A DNA stretch of 64,000 nucleotides from JANRLT01 sp041736895. GTDB lineage: Bacteria; Planctomycetota; Planctomycetia; Pirellulales; JALHPA01. Positions 51,654 to 60,837 of this stretch are shown in pieces; the stretch's first letter is position 1, and the number at the start of each line of letters is the position of its first letter. The notes below the pieces were generated by a model. The model did not search any database. It was not told where the DNA came from and saw only the letters and a list, made by a program, of their open reading frames with translations. Position numbers and translations under genes: made by a program. The stretch spans positions 13,241 through 77,240 of the forward strand of contig JBGSSS010000208.1 of the NCBI GenBank assembly GCA_041736895.1, written 5' to 3'.

Positions 51654-52276
51654 TCCAAAATCTTCTCGACACGCGCGCTTGCCGCAACACGATAGATCTG
51701 CCCCTGCTCGGTCGTGCAGCGGAAGTGCTTGCGAAGCAGCGGGCCTTTGACAAAGATTTGCGGCCCATGAAGCTTGAACCGCGTTCCGAGGCGCAGTTCT
51801 TCGACTAGCGGTTTCTGATCGCTCGTATCGAACGCACGCAGCGCGCGTTGCAGTGCCGTGTCGGTGCTCGACGAATAGCTAGGGCTCAGGGAGTACTGAT
51901 GAATCGCGACGGCCAGGTCCGGCGGGAAGGCTTCGAGTGTGACAAAGTCGGCGAGCAACTGCCCAAAATAACGCTTCCATACCCGGCCATGCATCGGCAC
52001 GCGCGGGCCGTGATGAATCACGCTGAGCGCGTGCGCGATCTCGTGCAGGTATGTGATTAGGAACTGATACGGATTCGTGCCGCTGTTGACCGTGATCTCG
52101 TGAAACTTGCCGCACTGGCTGAGCCGATGATCGCCGTGCTTGCTGCGGCGCGGCCGCGTCACGCGGACAACGATGGGCAATGTTTCGAGCAACGCCAACG
52201 ACGCGCGCCACGCGCGCTCGGGCAAATGTTGTTCTATCGCGGGCCATTCCCGGCGCTGCCGTGCGCGGAGATCCAT
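51650..52276 (-). CDS. SprT-like zinc metalloprotease-type protein
   Basis: The 208-residue protein has the SprT-like core: FLITYLHEIAHALSVIHHGP with the HExxH zinc motif at about 78-82, and the third ligand in MHGRVWKRYFGQLL. The C-terminal part (about 150-208) has a beta-ribbon pattern but no obvious zinc-finger cysteines except one. The family includes the DNA-protein crosslink protease Spartan; bacterial roles are uncertain. Its stop codon TAG lies within a REPIN foot. Confidence 0.82.
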   Translation of the reverse strand: MDLRARQRREWPAIEQHLPERAWRASLALLETLPIVVRVTRPRRSKHGDHRLSQCGKFHEITVNSGTNPYQFLITYLHEIAHALSVIHHGPRVPMHGRVWKRYFGQLLADFVTLEAFPPDLAVAIHQYSLSPSYSSSTDTALQRALRAFDTSDQKPLVEELRLGTRFKLHGPQIFVKGPLLRKHFRCTTEQGQIYRVAASARVEKILE

Positions 52277-52319
52277 GGGTTGCTTCCTTGCGAGAATTCA
52301 AAACATCCTAAACACAAAT

Positions 52320-52471
52320 AAATGCAAATTCAAAATACTAGCCACAGATGGACACAGATAAACCCAGATGAAATGCAGAAAGACAAAAGTCAAATTCCAC
52401 GCCGGTAAACATCTGCATTTGAATTTATCTGTGTCCCATCTGTGTCTATCTGTGGCCAGTATTCTGCATTT
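52320..52471. repeat. Inverted CACAGAT element
   Basis: The left arm holds AAATGCAAATTC and GCCACAGATGGACACAGAT; the right arm holds the complementary ATCTGTGTCTATCTGTGGC and ends TTCTGCATTT. It is the same architecture as 28081-28241 and fills the gap between the SprT-like and DUF1080 genes. Confidence 0.75.
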
Positions 52472-52489
52472 GTCTTCTAAGCGATAAGG

Positions 52490-53470
52490 TCACTTCTCGA
52501 CAATCCAGATGTTGCGAAAACGAACCGGATTGCCGTGGTTTTGCAGATGCAGATGCCCTGGTTCGGGGGTATCCTTCACCGGAGCAGCACGAGTCGTTCG
52601 CGGAATCTCGACGTTGTCATGGATGGTGACCCCGTTGTGTTTCACGGTGATTCTCGCGGGTTTGGTTTTCTTGTCGCCGTCGTAGGTCGCGGCGGTAAAG
52701 TCAATATCGTAAGTCTGCCAAGTCAACGGCGGGAAGCACATATTCACGTCGGGATCCCGAATCTCATAGATCCCGCCGCACTCGTTGTTCTTGCCGGCAA
52801 GTCCAAACGAGTCGAGCACTTGGACTTCGTAGCGGCCTTGTAAATAGACGCCGCTGTTGCCGCGCTGCTGTCCACTGTCCGCCGGTTGATAAGGCGTACG
52901 AAATTCGACATGCAGGGTACAGTCCTTGTACTTGAGGGTGCTATTCGCGCCCGCGATCAACAATTTGTCGTCCGACATCTTCGCACCTGGAAAGGCATCG
53001 GCGTTGCTGCCGTCGAACAGCACGATGGCGCCCTGGGGCGGTTTCGCGCCGAGCGTGGGGCTCTCGCGATGGACTTTTTTGAGGGTGCCGAGTTTTTTTC
53101 CTTCGCCATTTTCGATCGTGATTTCCTCGGGCTTGATCACGGCCGTGTAGGCCTCGCCGCTGATGCGAAGGACGCCGTCCTTGAGTTCACCTTTGCCGTT
53201 GTGCGAAGTCCCGCCGCGCTTCCACTCGCCAGGCAAGCCGCCGTCGTAGCCGATAGCGTAAAACTTGCCGTTGCCCTGGGCGACGACTTGGATGCCGAGT
53301 TTTTTCTTCCCTTCTTTGCTGTCAAACTCGCCAAGGTATTCCCCTTGGTAAGCGTAATCGCTATCGACGTTCTTTGGATCGTCGTAAGTTTTTTTCGGCG
53401 GATCGGCAGCAAAGCAAATCGCTTGAAAGCAAAGCAAAGCAAAAACCATCCAGAAGCGTGTGAAGTTCAT
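52490..53470 (-). CDS. Secreted DUF1080 (3-keto-disaccharide hydrolase-like) protein
   Basis: The 326-residue protein has a signal peptide (1-21, FWMVFALLCFQAICFA) and a C-terminal DUF1080 domain (about 140-326) of the concanavalin-like fold: GAIVLFDGSNADAF, LHVEFRTPYQPADSGQQRGN, SGVYLQGRYEVQVLDSFG, NGVTIHDNVEIP, and GHLHLQNHGNPVRFRNIWIV. The domain is typical of planctomycetes and related phyla and is linked to glycan breakdown. The N-terminal 110 residues form a separate beta-rich segment. The start at 53470 gives the signal peptide; the longer frame translates a repeat. Confidence 0.88.
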   Translation of the reverse strand: MNFTRFWMVFALLCFQAICFAADPPKKTYDDPKNVDSDYAYQGEYLGEFDSKEGKKKLGIQVVAQGNGKFYAIGYDGGLPGEWKRGGTSHNGKGELKDGVLRISGEAYTAVIKPEEITIENGEGKKLGTLKKVHRESPTLGAKPPQGAIVLFDGSNADAFPGAKMSDDKLLIAGANSTLKYKDCTLHVEFRTPYQPADSGQQRGNSGVYLQGRYEVQVLDSFGLAGKNNECGGIYEIRDPDVNMCFPPLTWQTYDIDFTAATYDGDKKTKPARITVKHNGVTIHDNVEIPRTTRAAPVKDTPEPGHLHLQNHGNPVRFRNIWIVEK

Positions 53471-53571
53471 CGCGTGATTTCCGTTGAAGTGTGGCAGCGG
53501 TGGGTGAACGATTCGGCAGGTTCCGTGATTATGAACCAGCCCCTGAAACCACGCAATGGAAAATGGAATCA

Positions 53572-53595
53572 AAGCCCAGGGGTTCATCCCCTGGG
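53572..53595. repeat. REP-like palindrome (CCCAGGGG family)
   Basis: AAAG foot, arms CCCAGGGG/CCCCTGGG, loop TTCAT. It lies in the divergent promoter region between the DUF1080 and SGNH-esterase genes. Confidence 0.8.
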
Positions 53596-53695
53596 ATCCC
53601 CTGCTTTGAAAATAGATGCACATCCCCGCGCCAGCGATTACAATCTGCCCCGGGGAGCAAGTTATGAATCAAATCATTCATTGAGGAGTGCAGTG

Positions 53696-55195
53696 ATGCA
53701 GCTTTGGAATTGGCAGCGAAGTTTCTTGGCACTGGTCATCGTGGCATTCGGCATGCAAGCGCAAGCTGCGATCAAGCTCCATGGTCTGTTCACCGATCAT
53801 GCGGTCTTGCAACGCGACATGCCGATTCCTGTGTGGGGAACGGCGGACGACGGAGAAAAAGTCACCGTCAAACTCGGCGATGAAACGCTCTCCACAACGG
53901 CGGAGAAGGGCCGCTGGCTCGTCAAATTCAAACCGCGCCAAGTCGGCGAACCCCTGACGCTCAAAGCCGAGGGTAAGGAAAACTCTGTCGAGTTCAAGGA
54001 CATCCTCATCGGCGAAGTTTGGCTCTGCGGCGGGCAGTCCAACATGGAATGGAGCGTCAATCAAGCCGAGGAACCGGCTAAGATCAAAGCCGGGGCGAAT
54101 CATCCAAACCTGCGCTTGATCACGATTCAACGCGGCGGCAAGCCCACGCCCGCGAGTGAACTTCCAGGTCCCAAGAAAAAGATCAAAGTCAAAGACGAAT
54201 CAGGAAAAGAAATTGACAAAGACGTCGAGGGCGAACCGGCTCCTTGGTTTGTCTGCACCGAACAAACCGTCGGCCCGTTCAGCGCCGTCGGTTATCACTT
54301 TGGCGTTGCGCTGCAGAAGAAACTCGGGGTGCCGGTTGGTTTGATCAATTCCAACGTCGGCGGCACGCCGGCGCAGCGTTGGGCCGACTATGAATCGCTC
54401 TACGCCGTCCCGGAAACAAAGGCTTATGTAAAATCTGTGAAATCGGGCGACGAAGTGAAACCCAGCGCGGCCGGCAGCGATCTCTACAACGCGATGATCG
54501 CGCCGCTTGCTCCGTACGCTCTCCGCGGGGCGATTTGGTACCAGGGCGAATCAAACGCCGGCCAAGCCGAACGTTATCGCACGCTCTTTCCGACGATGAT
54601 TCAATCGTGGCGAAGAACCTTCGGTCAGCCGGAAATGCCGTTTTACTTTGTCCAGCTTGCTCCTTACATGGCCAAAACGGATAAGCCTACCGAGAGCGCT
54701 TGGGCCGAACTGCGCGAAGCGCAACTCATGACGCTTTCGAAGCTCTCAAATACGGGCATGGCTGTCATTACCGATGTTGGCAATGAAAAGAATATCCATC
54801 CCATCCCGAAGCAACCCGTGGGCGAACGACTCGCACTCGCGGCACTCGCAAAAACCTACAAGGAGAAGATCGAGTACAGCGGTCCGGTGTTCGAGAGTCT
54901 GAAAACCGACGGCGATAAAGCCATCCTACGCTTCAGCCACGTCGGTCAGGGGCTCGAAGCTCGTGGTGACAAATTGACCGGCTTCACGATCGCCGGTGAA
55001 GACAAAGTCTGGCACAACGCCGACGCCAAGATCGACGGCGAGACAGTCGTTCTCACGAGCAGTGAAGTTTCGAAACCCGTCGCGGTACGGTTTGGCTGGG
55101 CGAATTACCCTGTTGTCAATTTGTGGAACAAGGACGGCCTCCCTGCGACGCCGTTCCGGACCGACAATTGGCCGGGGGTTACTGCCGGGAAATAA
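53696..55195 (+). CDS. Secreted sialate O-acetylesterase-type SGNH hydrolase
   Basis: The 499-residue protein has a signal peptide (1-25, FLALVIVAFGMQAQA) and an N-terminal beta domain (HGLFTDHAVLQRDMPIPVWG). The SGNH catalytic part follows: VWLCGGQSNMEWSV (Ser nucleophile), GLINSNVGGTPAQRW (Gly/Asn), GAIWYQGESNAGQAERYRTL, and DVGNEKNIHPIPKQPVGERL (Asp and His). These motifs define the sialate O-acetylesterase-like family that removes acetyl groups from glycans. The start at 53696 has GAGGAG upstream; a longer upstream frame is not real. Divergent from the DUF1080 gene. Confidence 0.9.
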   Translation: MQLWNWQRSFLALVIVAFGMQAQAAIKLHGLFTDHAVLQRDMPIPVWGTADDGEKVTVKLGDETLSTTAEKGRWLVKFKPRQVGEPLTLKAEGKENSVEFKDILIGEVWLCGGQSNMEWSVNQAEEPAKIKAGANHPNLRLITIQRGGKPTPASELPGPKKKIKVKDESGKEIDKDVEGEPAPWFVCTEQTVGPFSAVGYHFGVALQKKLGVPVGLINSNVGGTPAQRWADYESLYAVPETKAYVKSVKSGDEVKPSAAGSDLYNAMIAPLAPYALRGAIWYQGESNAGQAERYRTLFPTMIQSWRRTFGQPEMPFYFVQLAPYMAKTDKPTESAWAELREAQLMTLSKLSNTGMAVITDVGNEKNIHPIPKQPVGERLALAALAKTYKEKIEYSGPVFESLKTDGDKAILRFSHVGQGLEARGDKLTGFTIAGEDKVWHNADAKIDGETVVLTSSEVSKPVAVRFGWANYPVVNLWNKDGLPATPFRTDNWPGVTAGK

Positions 55196-55212
55196 TCCTT
55201 GAGCAAATGGTC

Positions 55213-55255
55213 GAATTCCCTGGGTGAGCCTTCACCCGGGGAATTCTTGTTTCTT
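55213..55255 (+). terminator. Intrinsic terminator after the SGNH esterase gene
   Basis: Arms GAATTCCCTGGGTGA and TCACCCGGGGAATTC form a 15-bp stem with one G-T pair and a GCCT loop, followed by TTGTTTCTT. It begins 18 bp after the stop codon. Confidence 0.8.
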
Positions 55256-55381
55256 CAGGCGTCAAAATACTGCGCAGGCAAGACTTTGCACCTAGCGGTC
55301 GCCAAAGATCGCAGAACTTGGTTAGAATAAAAATCTGTGGGGAGAACCGGAATTGAACAGAATTTTGGGGAGTCGAACGTG

Positions 55382-57085
55382 ATGTTAAACCTCGCTGCAA
55401 ACCGTCTGATCGGCTGTTGGAATTTCGCCTTGCTGCTATGCCTTGGCATGTCACTGATGATTGGCTGCAACTCGAAGTCGAAGAGTTCGAGCGGCAACAA
55501 AGAAACACTTGCCAAAGCGGAAAAAGAGAAAAAAGAACTGGCCGAGAAGAAGAAAGCCGAGGACGAGGCAAAGGTTGCCGCCGCAGCCAAGAAGAAAGCC
55601 GATGCGGCTGCCGAAGTTGCCAAAAAGAATAGCTTGATTGCGACTGCTCCACCCAAGGATCGCAAGCGAACCGAAGGATTCAGCACGAGCGTTCAAGGCC
55701 GCGAATCTTTCGGCAATAGCGAGTGGCGCGGTTCCATGACCAACACGACCGGCACTGGGATGGGCGGTTCGCTGGGAATGGGGAGCGACTCGGCTTTTGA
55801 TCGCGTCGAATCCGAAATTCGCGCAGCAGCCGCCGATCGCAAGACGCTCGTCGTTTACATCTGCGACAACGCCGCAAATCAAATGGTCAGCCGGCTTGCC
55901 GATCGCGCGGCCCGAATGCTAAAGGGCTCGGGCGATGCTTCGAAGGTGCAGCAAAACCTTTCGGCCGCGGTCGTCTCGTTTGGCGACGAAGTCAAGGTCC
56001 TCACGCCGCAGCCAGTCAGCGACAGCGCCGAACTGGGCAAAGCATTCAATGAAGTCAAAGGGAATTCTCCCGCAGGTAAGCTGGCCTATAAAGCCGTCGC
56101 CACGGCGGCGGAAACCTTTGGCAAATATCGCAAGGATCACGAAGTGATGTTCGTGATGCTGGCCGATGAGGCCGCGGCGGACGAAGAATCGCTCAAGACG
56201 GCCGTCGCCAGTCTGAAACGGGATTACATTCCCGTGTATGCTTTTGGAAACGCTGAACCGTTCTATTCGAAGAATCTGAAAGCCGAATCCGGGAAACCGA
56301 TCGGCGCCAGTTGGGCTCTTGAGCATATCACTGTGTACACTCCCGCCAAGCTCCAGGATTCGGACTACGTCGATAGCGGGTATGGGAACTTTGGTCTGGA
56401 GCGCATCTGCCGATTGACCGACGGCAAGTTCTTTCGTTCGCGCGGCCGGTCTAGCACTGGCTGGGCAACGGATCCCAGCGGCGATATCAAGGCCGAACTC
56501 GTGCGGAAGTACGCACCGGAGTACATCTCGGAAAGCGAGTACAAAGAAAAAGCGAGTGAAAACAAAGCGCGCAAGGCTCTCTTAGACGCCTCGAAGATGG
56601 TCGTCGATGCCCAATTCGAGCCGCCGGTGCTGACGTTCCTGGCTGCCGGCGACGATCAGGCGCGCTTCGCCAATGCCATCACGGGCGCACAACGCAAGGC
56701 CGCAGCGCCGCAGCAGGAGTTCGAAAAAATCCTGACCGTCTTGCAAGCCGGAGAATCGGATCGCAACAAACTTGGCAGCCCGCGCTGGGAAGCGGCTTAC
56801 GATTTGGCCCTCGGCCGAGCCTACGCCGCGCTCGCGCGAACAATGGGTTACAACAAAATGCTCGCACAATTGAAGCAAGGCAAGACTTTTACCGACCCGA
56901 AACACAACACCTGGGAACTCGTCTCATCGCAAAATTTCTCGGGAGATTCCCAATTGAACACAATGGCCAAGAAATCGCGTGAGTATCTGCAACGCGTTGT
57001 GGACAATCACCCGGGAACCCCGTGGGCCGATATCGCGAGCAAAGAATTGCAGTTCGAGTGTGGCTGGGATTGGAAAGAACTGTAA
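55382..57085 (+). CDS. Lipoprotein with coiled-coil and von Willebrand A-like domain
   Basis: The 567-residue product has a lipoprotein signal (LLLCLGMSLMIGCNSKS, Cys at about 29), a Lys/Glu/Ala-rich segment (about 38-85) likely to be an extended coil, then a VWA-like domain (about 145-310: TLVVYICDNAANQMVSRLAD, AAVVSFGDEVKVLTP, EVMFVMLADEAA). The first strand reads CDNAANQ rather than the D-x-S-x-S metal site, so metal-dependent adhesion is doubtful. The C-terminal part (about 390-567) is helical. Function unknown. Confidence 0.75.
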   Translation: MLNLAANRLIGCWNFALLLCLGMSLMIGCNSKSKSSSGNKETLAKAEKEKKELAEKKKAEDEAKVAAAAKKKADAAAEVAKKNSLIATAPPKDRKRTEGFSTSVQGRESFGNSEWRGSMTNTTGTGMGGSLGMGSDSAFDRVESEIRAAAADRKTLVVYICDNAANQMVSRLADRAARMLKGSGDASKVQQNLSAAVVSFGDEVKVLTPQPVSDSAELGKAFNEVKGNSPAGKLAYKAVATAAETFGKYRKDHEVMFVMLADEAAADEESLKTAVASLKRDYIPVYAFGNAEPFYSKNLKAESGKPIGASWALEHITVYTPAKLQDSDYVDSGYGNFGLERICRLTDGKFFRSRGRSSTGWATDPSGDIKAELVRKYAPEYISESEYKEKASENKARKALLDASKMVVDAQFEPPVLTFLAAGDDQARFANAITGAQRKAAAPQQEFEKILTVLQAGESDRNKLGSPRWEAAYDLALGRAYAALARTMGYNKMLAQLKQGKTFTDPKHNTWELVSSQNFSGDSQLNTMAKKSREYLQRVVDNHPGTPWADIASKELQFECGWDWKEL

Positions 57086-57092
57086 GAACAAA

Positions 57093-57114
57093 GCCGCCGA
57101 TGGGATCGGCGGGC
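57093..57114. repeat. REP-like palindrome between convergent genes (GCCGCCGAT arms)
   Basis: The arms CCGCCGAT/ATCGGCGG flank GGG. It lies 8 bp after the + strand gene and 32 bp before the end of the YceH-like gene, where it could also stop transcription. Related to the palindrome at 35461-35480. Confidence 0.65.
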
Positions 57115-57145
57115 ATTTCTGTAGAACGATTCGCCGCGCGGAATG

Positions 57146-57925
57146 TCATCCCCCCAGCGCATCGCGCAACCGACGCAACTCTGCCTCTTGCCCTGCGATC
57201 AATTGCCGCAGTTCGCTCACTTCGCTGCGCAAGTCGGTGAGTTGCGCTTGCAGTTCATTCAGGTCATGATTCTGCGTCTCACGCGCCGCGGTTGGTGCGG
57301 ACACTGCGGGTCGCGGGATTGAAACCGGGCTGGGTGCCGCGCGCGGTGCCTCTTCTTCTAAAACCTCGGCCGCTGCCATCGCACTGAACTTGGATCGTTC
57401 GGACTCGAGTTCGCGGGATTCGTAGAGCCCGTGCGTGACGACATGCCCACGTCCCGGCGGCGTGAGCGACTGCACGAGTCCTTTGGCTTGCAAGTGTTCC
57501 AAGTGCTTGCGCAGCGTTTCCAGATCGGCAATATCATCCATCCGCGCGACGCGGGTCCGGAGTTCGCCCTCGGTTTGCGAGCCGCGGAGCAAAAGCTCGG
57601 TCATGATCGAAAGGTCGGCCTTTTCAACGCCGAGCCATTCATTGGCATAATGCCGGTAACGCGGCACGCGTCCGCCCCCCTGCACTTCCGCGACAACGCC
57701 GAGCATCCGCAGCCGGTCGACCGATTGAATCACGTCGCCATCATCGAGATTCAGCACCGGATGGCGGTTTGATTTCTGGTTGCAGCCGTTCAGGAGCGCG
57801 TTGAGCGACAACGGGTATTGCTCGGGCGTGGTCTTGGCCTTCTCCACGAGGACGCCCAACACGCGGCGATCGATCGCATTGAGCGGTTTCCAGCGGGCGG
57901 GGGCGTTGGGGTCAATCGGCGGCAT
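57146..57925 (-). CDS. YceH-family (DUF480) winged-helix protein
   Basis: The 259-residue protein contains two winged-helix units: LNAIDRRVLGVLVEKAKTTP with EQYPLSLNALLNGCNQKSNR (about 14-60) and ADLSIMTELLLRGSQTEGEL (about 103-150). QKSNRHPVLNLDDGDV is the family signature. The C-terminal 45 residues form a coiled coil (LNELQAQLTDLRSEVSELRQ). The role is unknown; the family is assumed to act in regulation. Confidence 0.88.
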   Translation of the reverse strand: MPPIDPNAPARWKPLNAIDRRVLGVLVEKAKTTPEQYPLSLNALLNGCNQKSNRHPVLNLDDGDVIQSVDRLRMLGVVAEVQGGGRVPRYRHYANEWLGVEKADLSIMTELLLRGSQTEGELRTRVARMDDIADLETLRKHLEHLQAKGLVQSLTPPGRGHVVTHGLYESRELESERSKFSAMAAAEVLEEEAPRAAPSPVSIPRPAVSAPTAARETQNHDLNELQAQLTDLRSEVSELRQLIAGQEAELRRLRDALGG

Positions 57926-58193
57926 GTTTGCTCCTCCATGCAGTGTTGGGACTTCTGCCGCAATCGTAGCAATTTCCGCGTACTTCGCCCAGCACGAGAT
58001 CGAGCACGCCCGGCGTGGACGCTCGGGCTAAGCATAGCGTTTTGCTAACGCAAAACGGTAGACGCTTTGCGCACTTTGCGATCTTCTATTCAAAGATGTA
58101 TTTGTATTCAGCTTCGTTTCCTGGGACAGCTTCTGTAGAATTTGCATTTGCCTCGCTCTGCTGACTCTACTCCCTCCTGTTAAAGTAATTTCC
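57926..58193. other. Divergent intergenic region with a palindrome
   Basis: The 268 bp between the YceH-like and PfpI-like genes contain CGTTTTGCTAACGCAAAACG (58038-58057), a perfect 8-bp-arm palindrome that could be an operator or a repeat. No gene is seen. Confidence 0.45.
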
Positions 58194-58730
58194 ATGACCC
58201 GCGAACTTGAGAATCAACGGTTTCTCTTTTTTGTCGATGACATCTACGAAGATTTGGAACTGTGGTATCCGAAACTTCGACTTGTCGAAGCCGGGGCGCA
58301 CGTCACCATCGCTGGTCCCAAGGCCAACGAGAAATACGCCGGCAAGCATGGCTATCCGTGCGTCTCGGACGCCGCGATTCGCGACATGGAAGCAGCCGAT
58401 TTCCACGGCCTCGTCATCCCTGGCGGATTCATGCCCGACAAGCTCCGCCGCGATCCCAAGGTCCTCTCGCTCACCGGCGAGTTCGCAACTTCGGGCAAAC
58501 TCGTGGCGGCGATCTGCCACGGCGGGTGGATTCCGATCAGCGCGGCTGTCTATCGCGGCGTGCGCGTCACGGGTTCCCCTGGAATCAAGGATGATCTCAT
58601 CAACGCCGGCGCAATTTGGGAAGACGCGCCGGTCGTGATCGACCGAAATTTCGTGAGCAGCCGCAAGCCGGACGATCTGCCGGATTTCTGCCGCGGCATC
58701 ATCAAAGTGATGTCCCCGCGGACTCGATAA
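58194..58730 (+). CDS. DJ-1/PfpI-family protein
   Basis: The 178-residue product has the class I glutamine-amidotransferase-like fold. Motifs are FLFFVDDIYEDLELWYPKLR with the conserved Glu at about 20, DFHGLVIPGGFMPDKLRRDP, and the nucleophile elbow KLVAAICHGGWIPISA with Cys at about 110. The family includes chaperones, glyoxalases and peptidases; a specific role cannot be assigned. The end is 1 bp before a REPIN. Confidence 0.88.
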   Translation: MTRELENQRFLFFVDDIYEDLELWYPKLRLVEAGAHVTIAGPKANEKYAGKHGYPCVSDAAIRDMEAADFHGLVIPGGFMPDKLRRDPKVLSLTGEFATSGKLVAAICHGGWIPISAAVYRGVRVTGSPGIKDDLINAGAIWEDAPVVIDRNFVSSRKPDDLPDFCRGIIKVMSPRTR

Positions 58731-58731
58731 T

Positions 58732-58874
58732 GTAGGTCCGGCTGTGCCGGGCACAGAGAAGATGCTCCAAGGCGAGAAAGCACAGCAGGCAGCAAGCGCG
58801 GTCGAAGGAACCTGGCATGCAACGGCTTTCGCTTCGAACAAGCCGCGACGTTTGTGCGGCAGAGCCGCACCTAC
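58732..58874. repeat. REPIN (GTAG foot, GTGCGGC family) between convergent genes
   Basis: GTAG (58732-58735) precedes GTCCGGCTGTGCCGGGC. The inverted unit GTGCGGCAGAGCCGCAC (58854-58870) is followed by CTAC, whose last base is shared with the TAG stop of ruvB. As at 51524, the pair spans the gap between two stop codons. Confidence 0.85.
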
Positions 58875-59905
58875 TAGAACAACTTCGGCTGAAAGCCCGA
58901 ATCCGTTTCCGGAGGACTCAAGCCGAGGTGTTCATACCCGCGCGGATTTAGCTTCCGCCCGCGCGGCGTGCGAATGACGAGTTCACTGCGCAAGAGAAAC
59001 GGTTCAACTTCGTCGGCTAACGTGTCCGGGGCGCAATTCAAGGTGTGCGCGACCGCTTCGACGCCGACCGGCCCGCCGTGAAAGACGCGGGCAATTGTTT
59101 CCAGGTACTTCCGATCTTGCGAATCGAGGCCCAGAATGTCGATCCCTTGCATCAACAGCGCGGCTTTGGCGATCTCGAGCGTGATCTGGCCGTCGGCACG
59201 GCTCGTCGCGTAGTCGCGGACCCAGCGGAGGCGATTGTTGGCCAAGCGCGGCGTCCCGCGGCTGCGCATCGCAATTTCATGTGTGCTCACGGCATCGATC
59301 GGTGTGCGGAGTTTCTGCGCATTCCGCAGCACAATCGTTGCGAGTTCCTCGACCGAATAAAAATCGAGATGCTCGCGCATGTGAAAGCGATCGCGGAGCG
59401 GTGCCGAGAGCAACCCTGTGCGTGTCGTCGCGCCGATCAAGGTAAACGGCCGCAGCGGCATGTTGAGCGTTCGCGCCGAGACGCCTTCGCCAAGGGTGAT
59501 GTCGATCCGAAAGTCTTCCATCGCCGGGTAGAGGAATTCCTCGACCGCTTTGGGCAAACGATGAATCTCGTCGATGAAGAGGACCGATTTCTCTTCGGCA
59601 TTGGTCAGGTATGGCACCAAATCCTTTGGTGCCATGAGCGTCGCCCCGCTAGCGATTTGAAAGCTCACACCCAATTCGCGCGGGATACAGGTGGCGAATG
59701 TCGTTTTGCCCAATCCCGGCGGCCCGTCAAAGAGAATATGCCCCAGTGTTTCGCCGCGCTTCTGCGACGCATCGACGGCAATCATGATCCGCTCAAAGAC
59801 CGCGCGCTGGCCGACCATGTCGTTGAGCGCTTGCGGCCGGAGATCCAATTCCGGATCGCCATCGTCGCTGGGGGCCGGTGCGGAAATAATCGTTTCGCGG
59901 GGCAA
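58874..59905 (-). CDS. ruvB: Holliday junction branch migration ATPase RuvB
   Basis: RuvB is the hexameric motor that drives branch migration with RuvA. The 343-residue product has Walker A ILFDGPPGLGKTTFA (about 59-66), Walker B VLFIDEIHRLPKAVEEFLYP, sensor IGATTRTGLLSAPLRDRFHM, and the C-terminal winged helix ending TPRGRKLNPRGYEHLGL. Length is typical. No ruvA or ruvC is adjacent. Confidence 0.97.
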   Translation of the reverse strand: MPRETIISAPAPSDDGDPELDLRPQALNDMVGQRAVFERIMIAVDASQKRGETLGHILFDGPPGLGKTTFATCIPRELGVSFQIASGATLMAPKDLVPYLTNAEEKSVLFIDEIHRLPKAVEEFLYPAMEDFRIDITLGEGVSARTLNMPLRPFTLIGATTRTGLLSAPLRDRFHMREHLDFYSVEELATIVLRNAQKLRTPIDAVSTHEIAMRSRGTPRLANNRLRWVRDYATSRADGQITLEIAKAALLMQGIDILGLDSQDRKYLETIARVFHGGPVGVEAVAHTLNCAPDTLADEVEPFLLRSELVIRTPRGRKLNPRGYEHLGLSPPETDSGFQPKLF

Positions 59906-59950
59906 GGCTGCGCGGGGGGTGAGGATTCAGGGTTAGGGAAATATAAAATT

Positions 59951-60019
59951 TAGCAGCCCGACGCGTAAGCGAGGGAATTTCGTCTGCACTTACAAACCCT
60001 TGCTTACGCTGCGGGCTAC
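59951..60019. repeat. REPIN (CCCGCAGCG family)
   Basis: The left unit TAGCAGCCCGACGCGTAAGC plus GAGGG faces the right unit CCCTTGCTTACGCTGCGGGC plus TAC. The family is the same as at 8179 and 43174. It lies between the VOC-protein and ruvB genes. Confidence 0.7.
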
Positions 60020-60042
60020 TAAGGGATTGTCGCTTTGCAATT

Positions 60043-60516
60043 CTACCCGATGACATCGCCGCCGTAGAGTTTGGCCATGCGCAGACGCATCTCTTCCTGG
60101 CTGACATCTTCCACATGCGTCATCAGCGTCCACAGATGACCAAACGGATCGCGCAATTGTCCTGCGCGGTCGCCGTAAAATTTTGTCTCGACCGCCTGCA
60201 CGACCGTTCCGCCGGCGGCAATCGCCGTCGCGAATTGCGCATCGACATCCGGGACATACAGCGACAAGCAAACGGGCGTCCCGTTGAGAGCCAGCGGACT
60301 GACAAAGCCCATGCCCGGCATTTCTTCGGCCAGCATCACCACGGCATCGTCGATTTGCACTTCGGCATGGCCAATGAGCCCGCCCGGCATCTCGAGCCGC
60401 ATCCGTTCGACCGCGCCAAACGCGGCTTGGTAAAAGGCAATCGCCTCGGCCGCCCCCCGCACGATCAAGTACGGCGAGAGGGTGTTGTACCCGGCGGGTT
60501 TGTAGGGCGTGCTCAT
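60043..60516 (-). CDS. VOC-superfamily (glyoxalase/PhnB-like) protein
   Basis: The 157-residue product has the paired beta-alpha-beta-beta units of the vicinal oxygen chelate fold: NTLSPYLIVRGAAEAIAFYQ, GGLIGHAEVQIDDAVVMLAE, and a final GQLRDPFGHLWTLMTHVEDV. It resembles the PhnB-like subgroup. No substrate can be inferred. Confidence 0.85.
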   Translation of the reverse strand: MSTPYKPAGYNTLSPYLIVRGAAEAIAFYQAAFGAVERMRLEMPGGLIGHAEVQIDDAVVMLAEEMPGMGFVSPLALNGTPVCLSLYVPDVDAQFATAIAAGGTVVQAVETKFYGDRAGQLRDPFGHLWTLMTHVEDVSQEEMRLRMAKLYGGDVIG

Positions 60517-60837
60517 TCAATATGCCTTGGAGCTAGTGACCTTTTGTTCAGACTCTTGAGCGTAACGAATCTGCGTGAAGCTGACAACGGCGGATAGTTG
60601 ATCGCTATGACGCAAGCGGATGGGCAGCCCATCCGCTTGCGTCATAGCGATTCTTTTGCGCAACGATATTTAATGCTTCCGCATTTTTTCCGCTCCGCGC
60701 GTTGACGCTTTCCCCGGCTCGATTTACATTGCAGTCATCTGCCGGGTCCGACCGTTCTCGCGCTGGGGATGGTGCGGGCAAAACTTTGCCCCGCCCTTCC
60801 GCGTCGGCCGACCCCCGTCGAAACGGAGGGTAGTCCC
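60517..60837. other. Divergent intergenic region with a 51-bp perfect palindrome
   Basis: No gene is seen in these 321 bp. The palindrome at 60601-60651 is listed separately; the rest probably contains promoters for the divergent VOC gene and the small gene at 60838. Confidence 0.5.
60601..60651. repeat. 51-bp perfect palindrome
   Basis: Two 25-base arms are exactly complementary around a single A at 60626. The inner part carries GCGGATGGGC/GCCCATCCGC. All 25 pairs were checked base by base. It could form a cruciform or a very stable RNA hairpin. Confidence 0.9.

Noticed and set aside
52886..53695. Long upstream extension of the SGNH esterase frame
   Set aside because: It overlaps the DUF1080 gene on the other strand and a repeat; a signal peptide with GAGGAG upstream begins at 53696.
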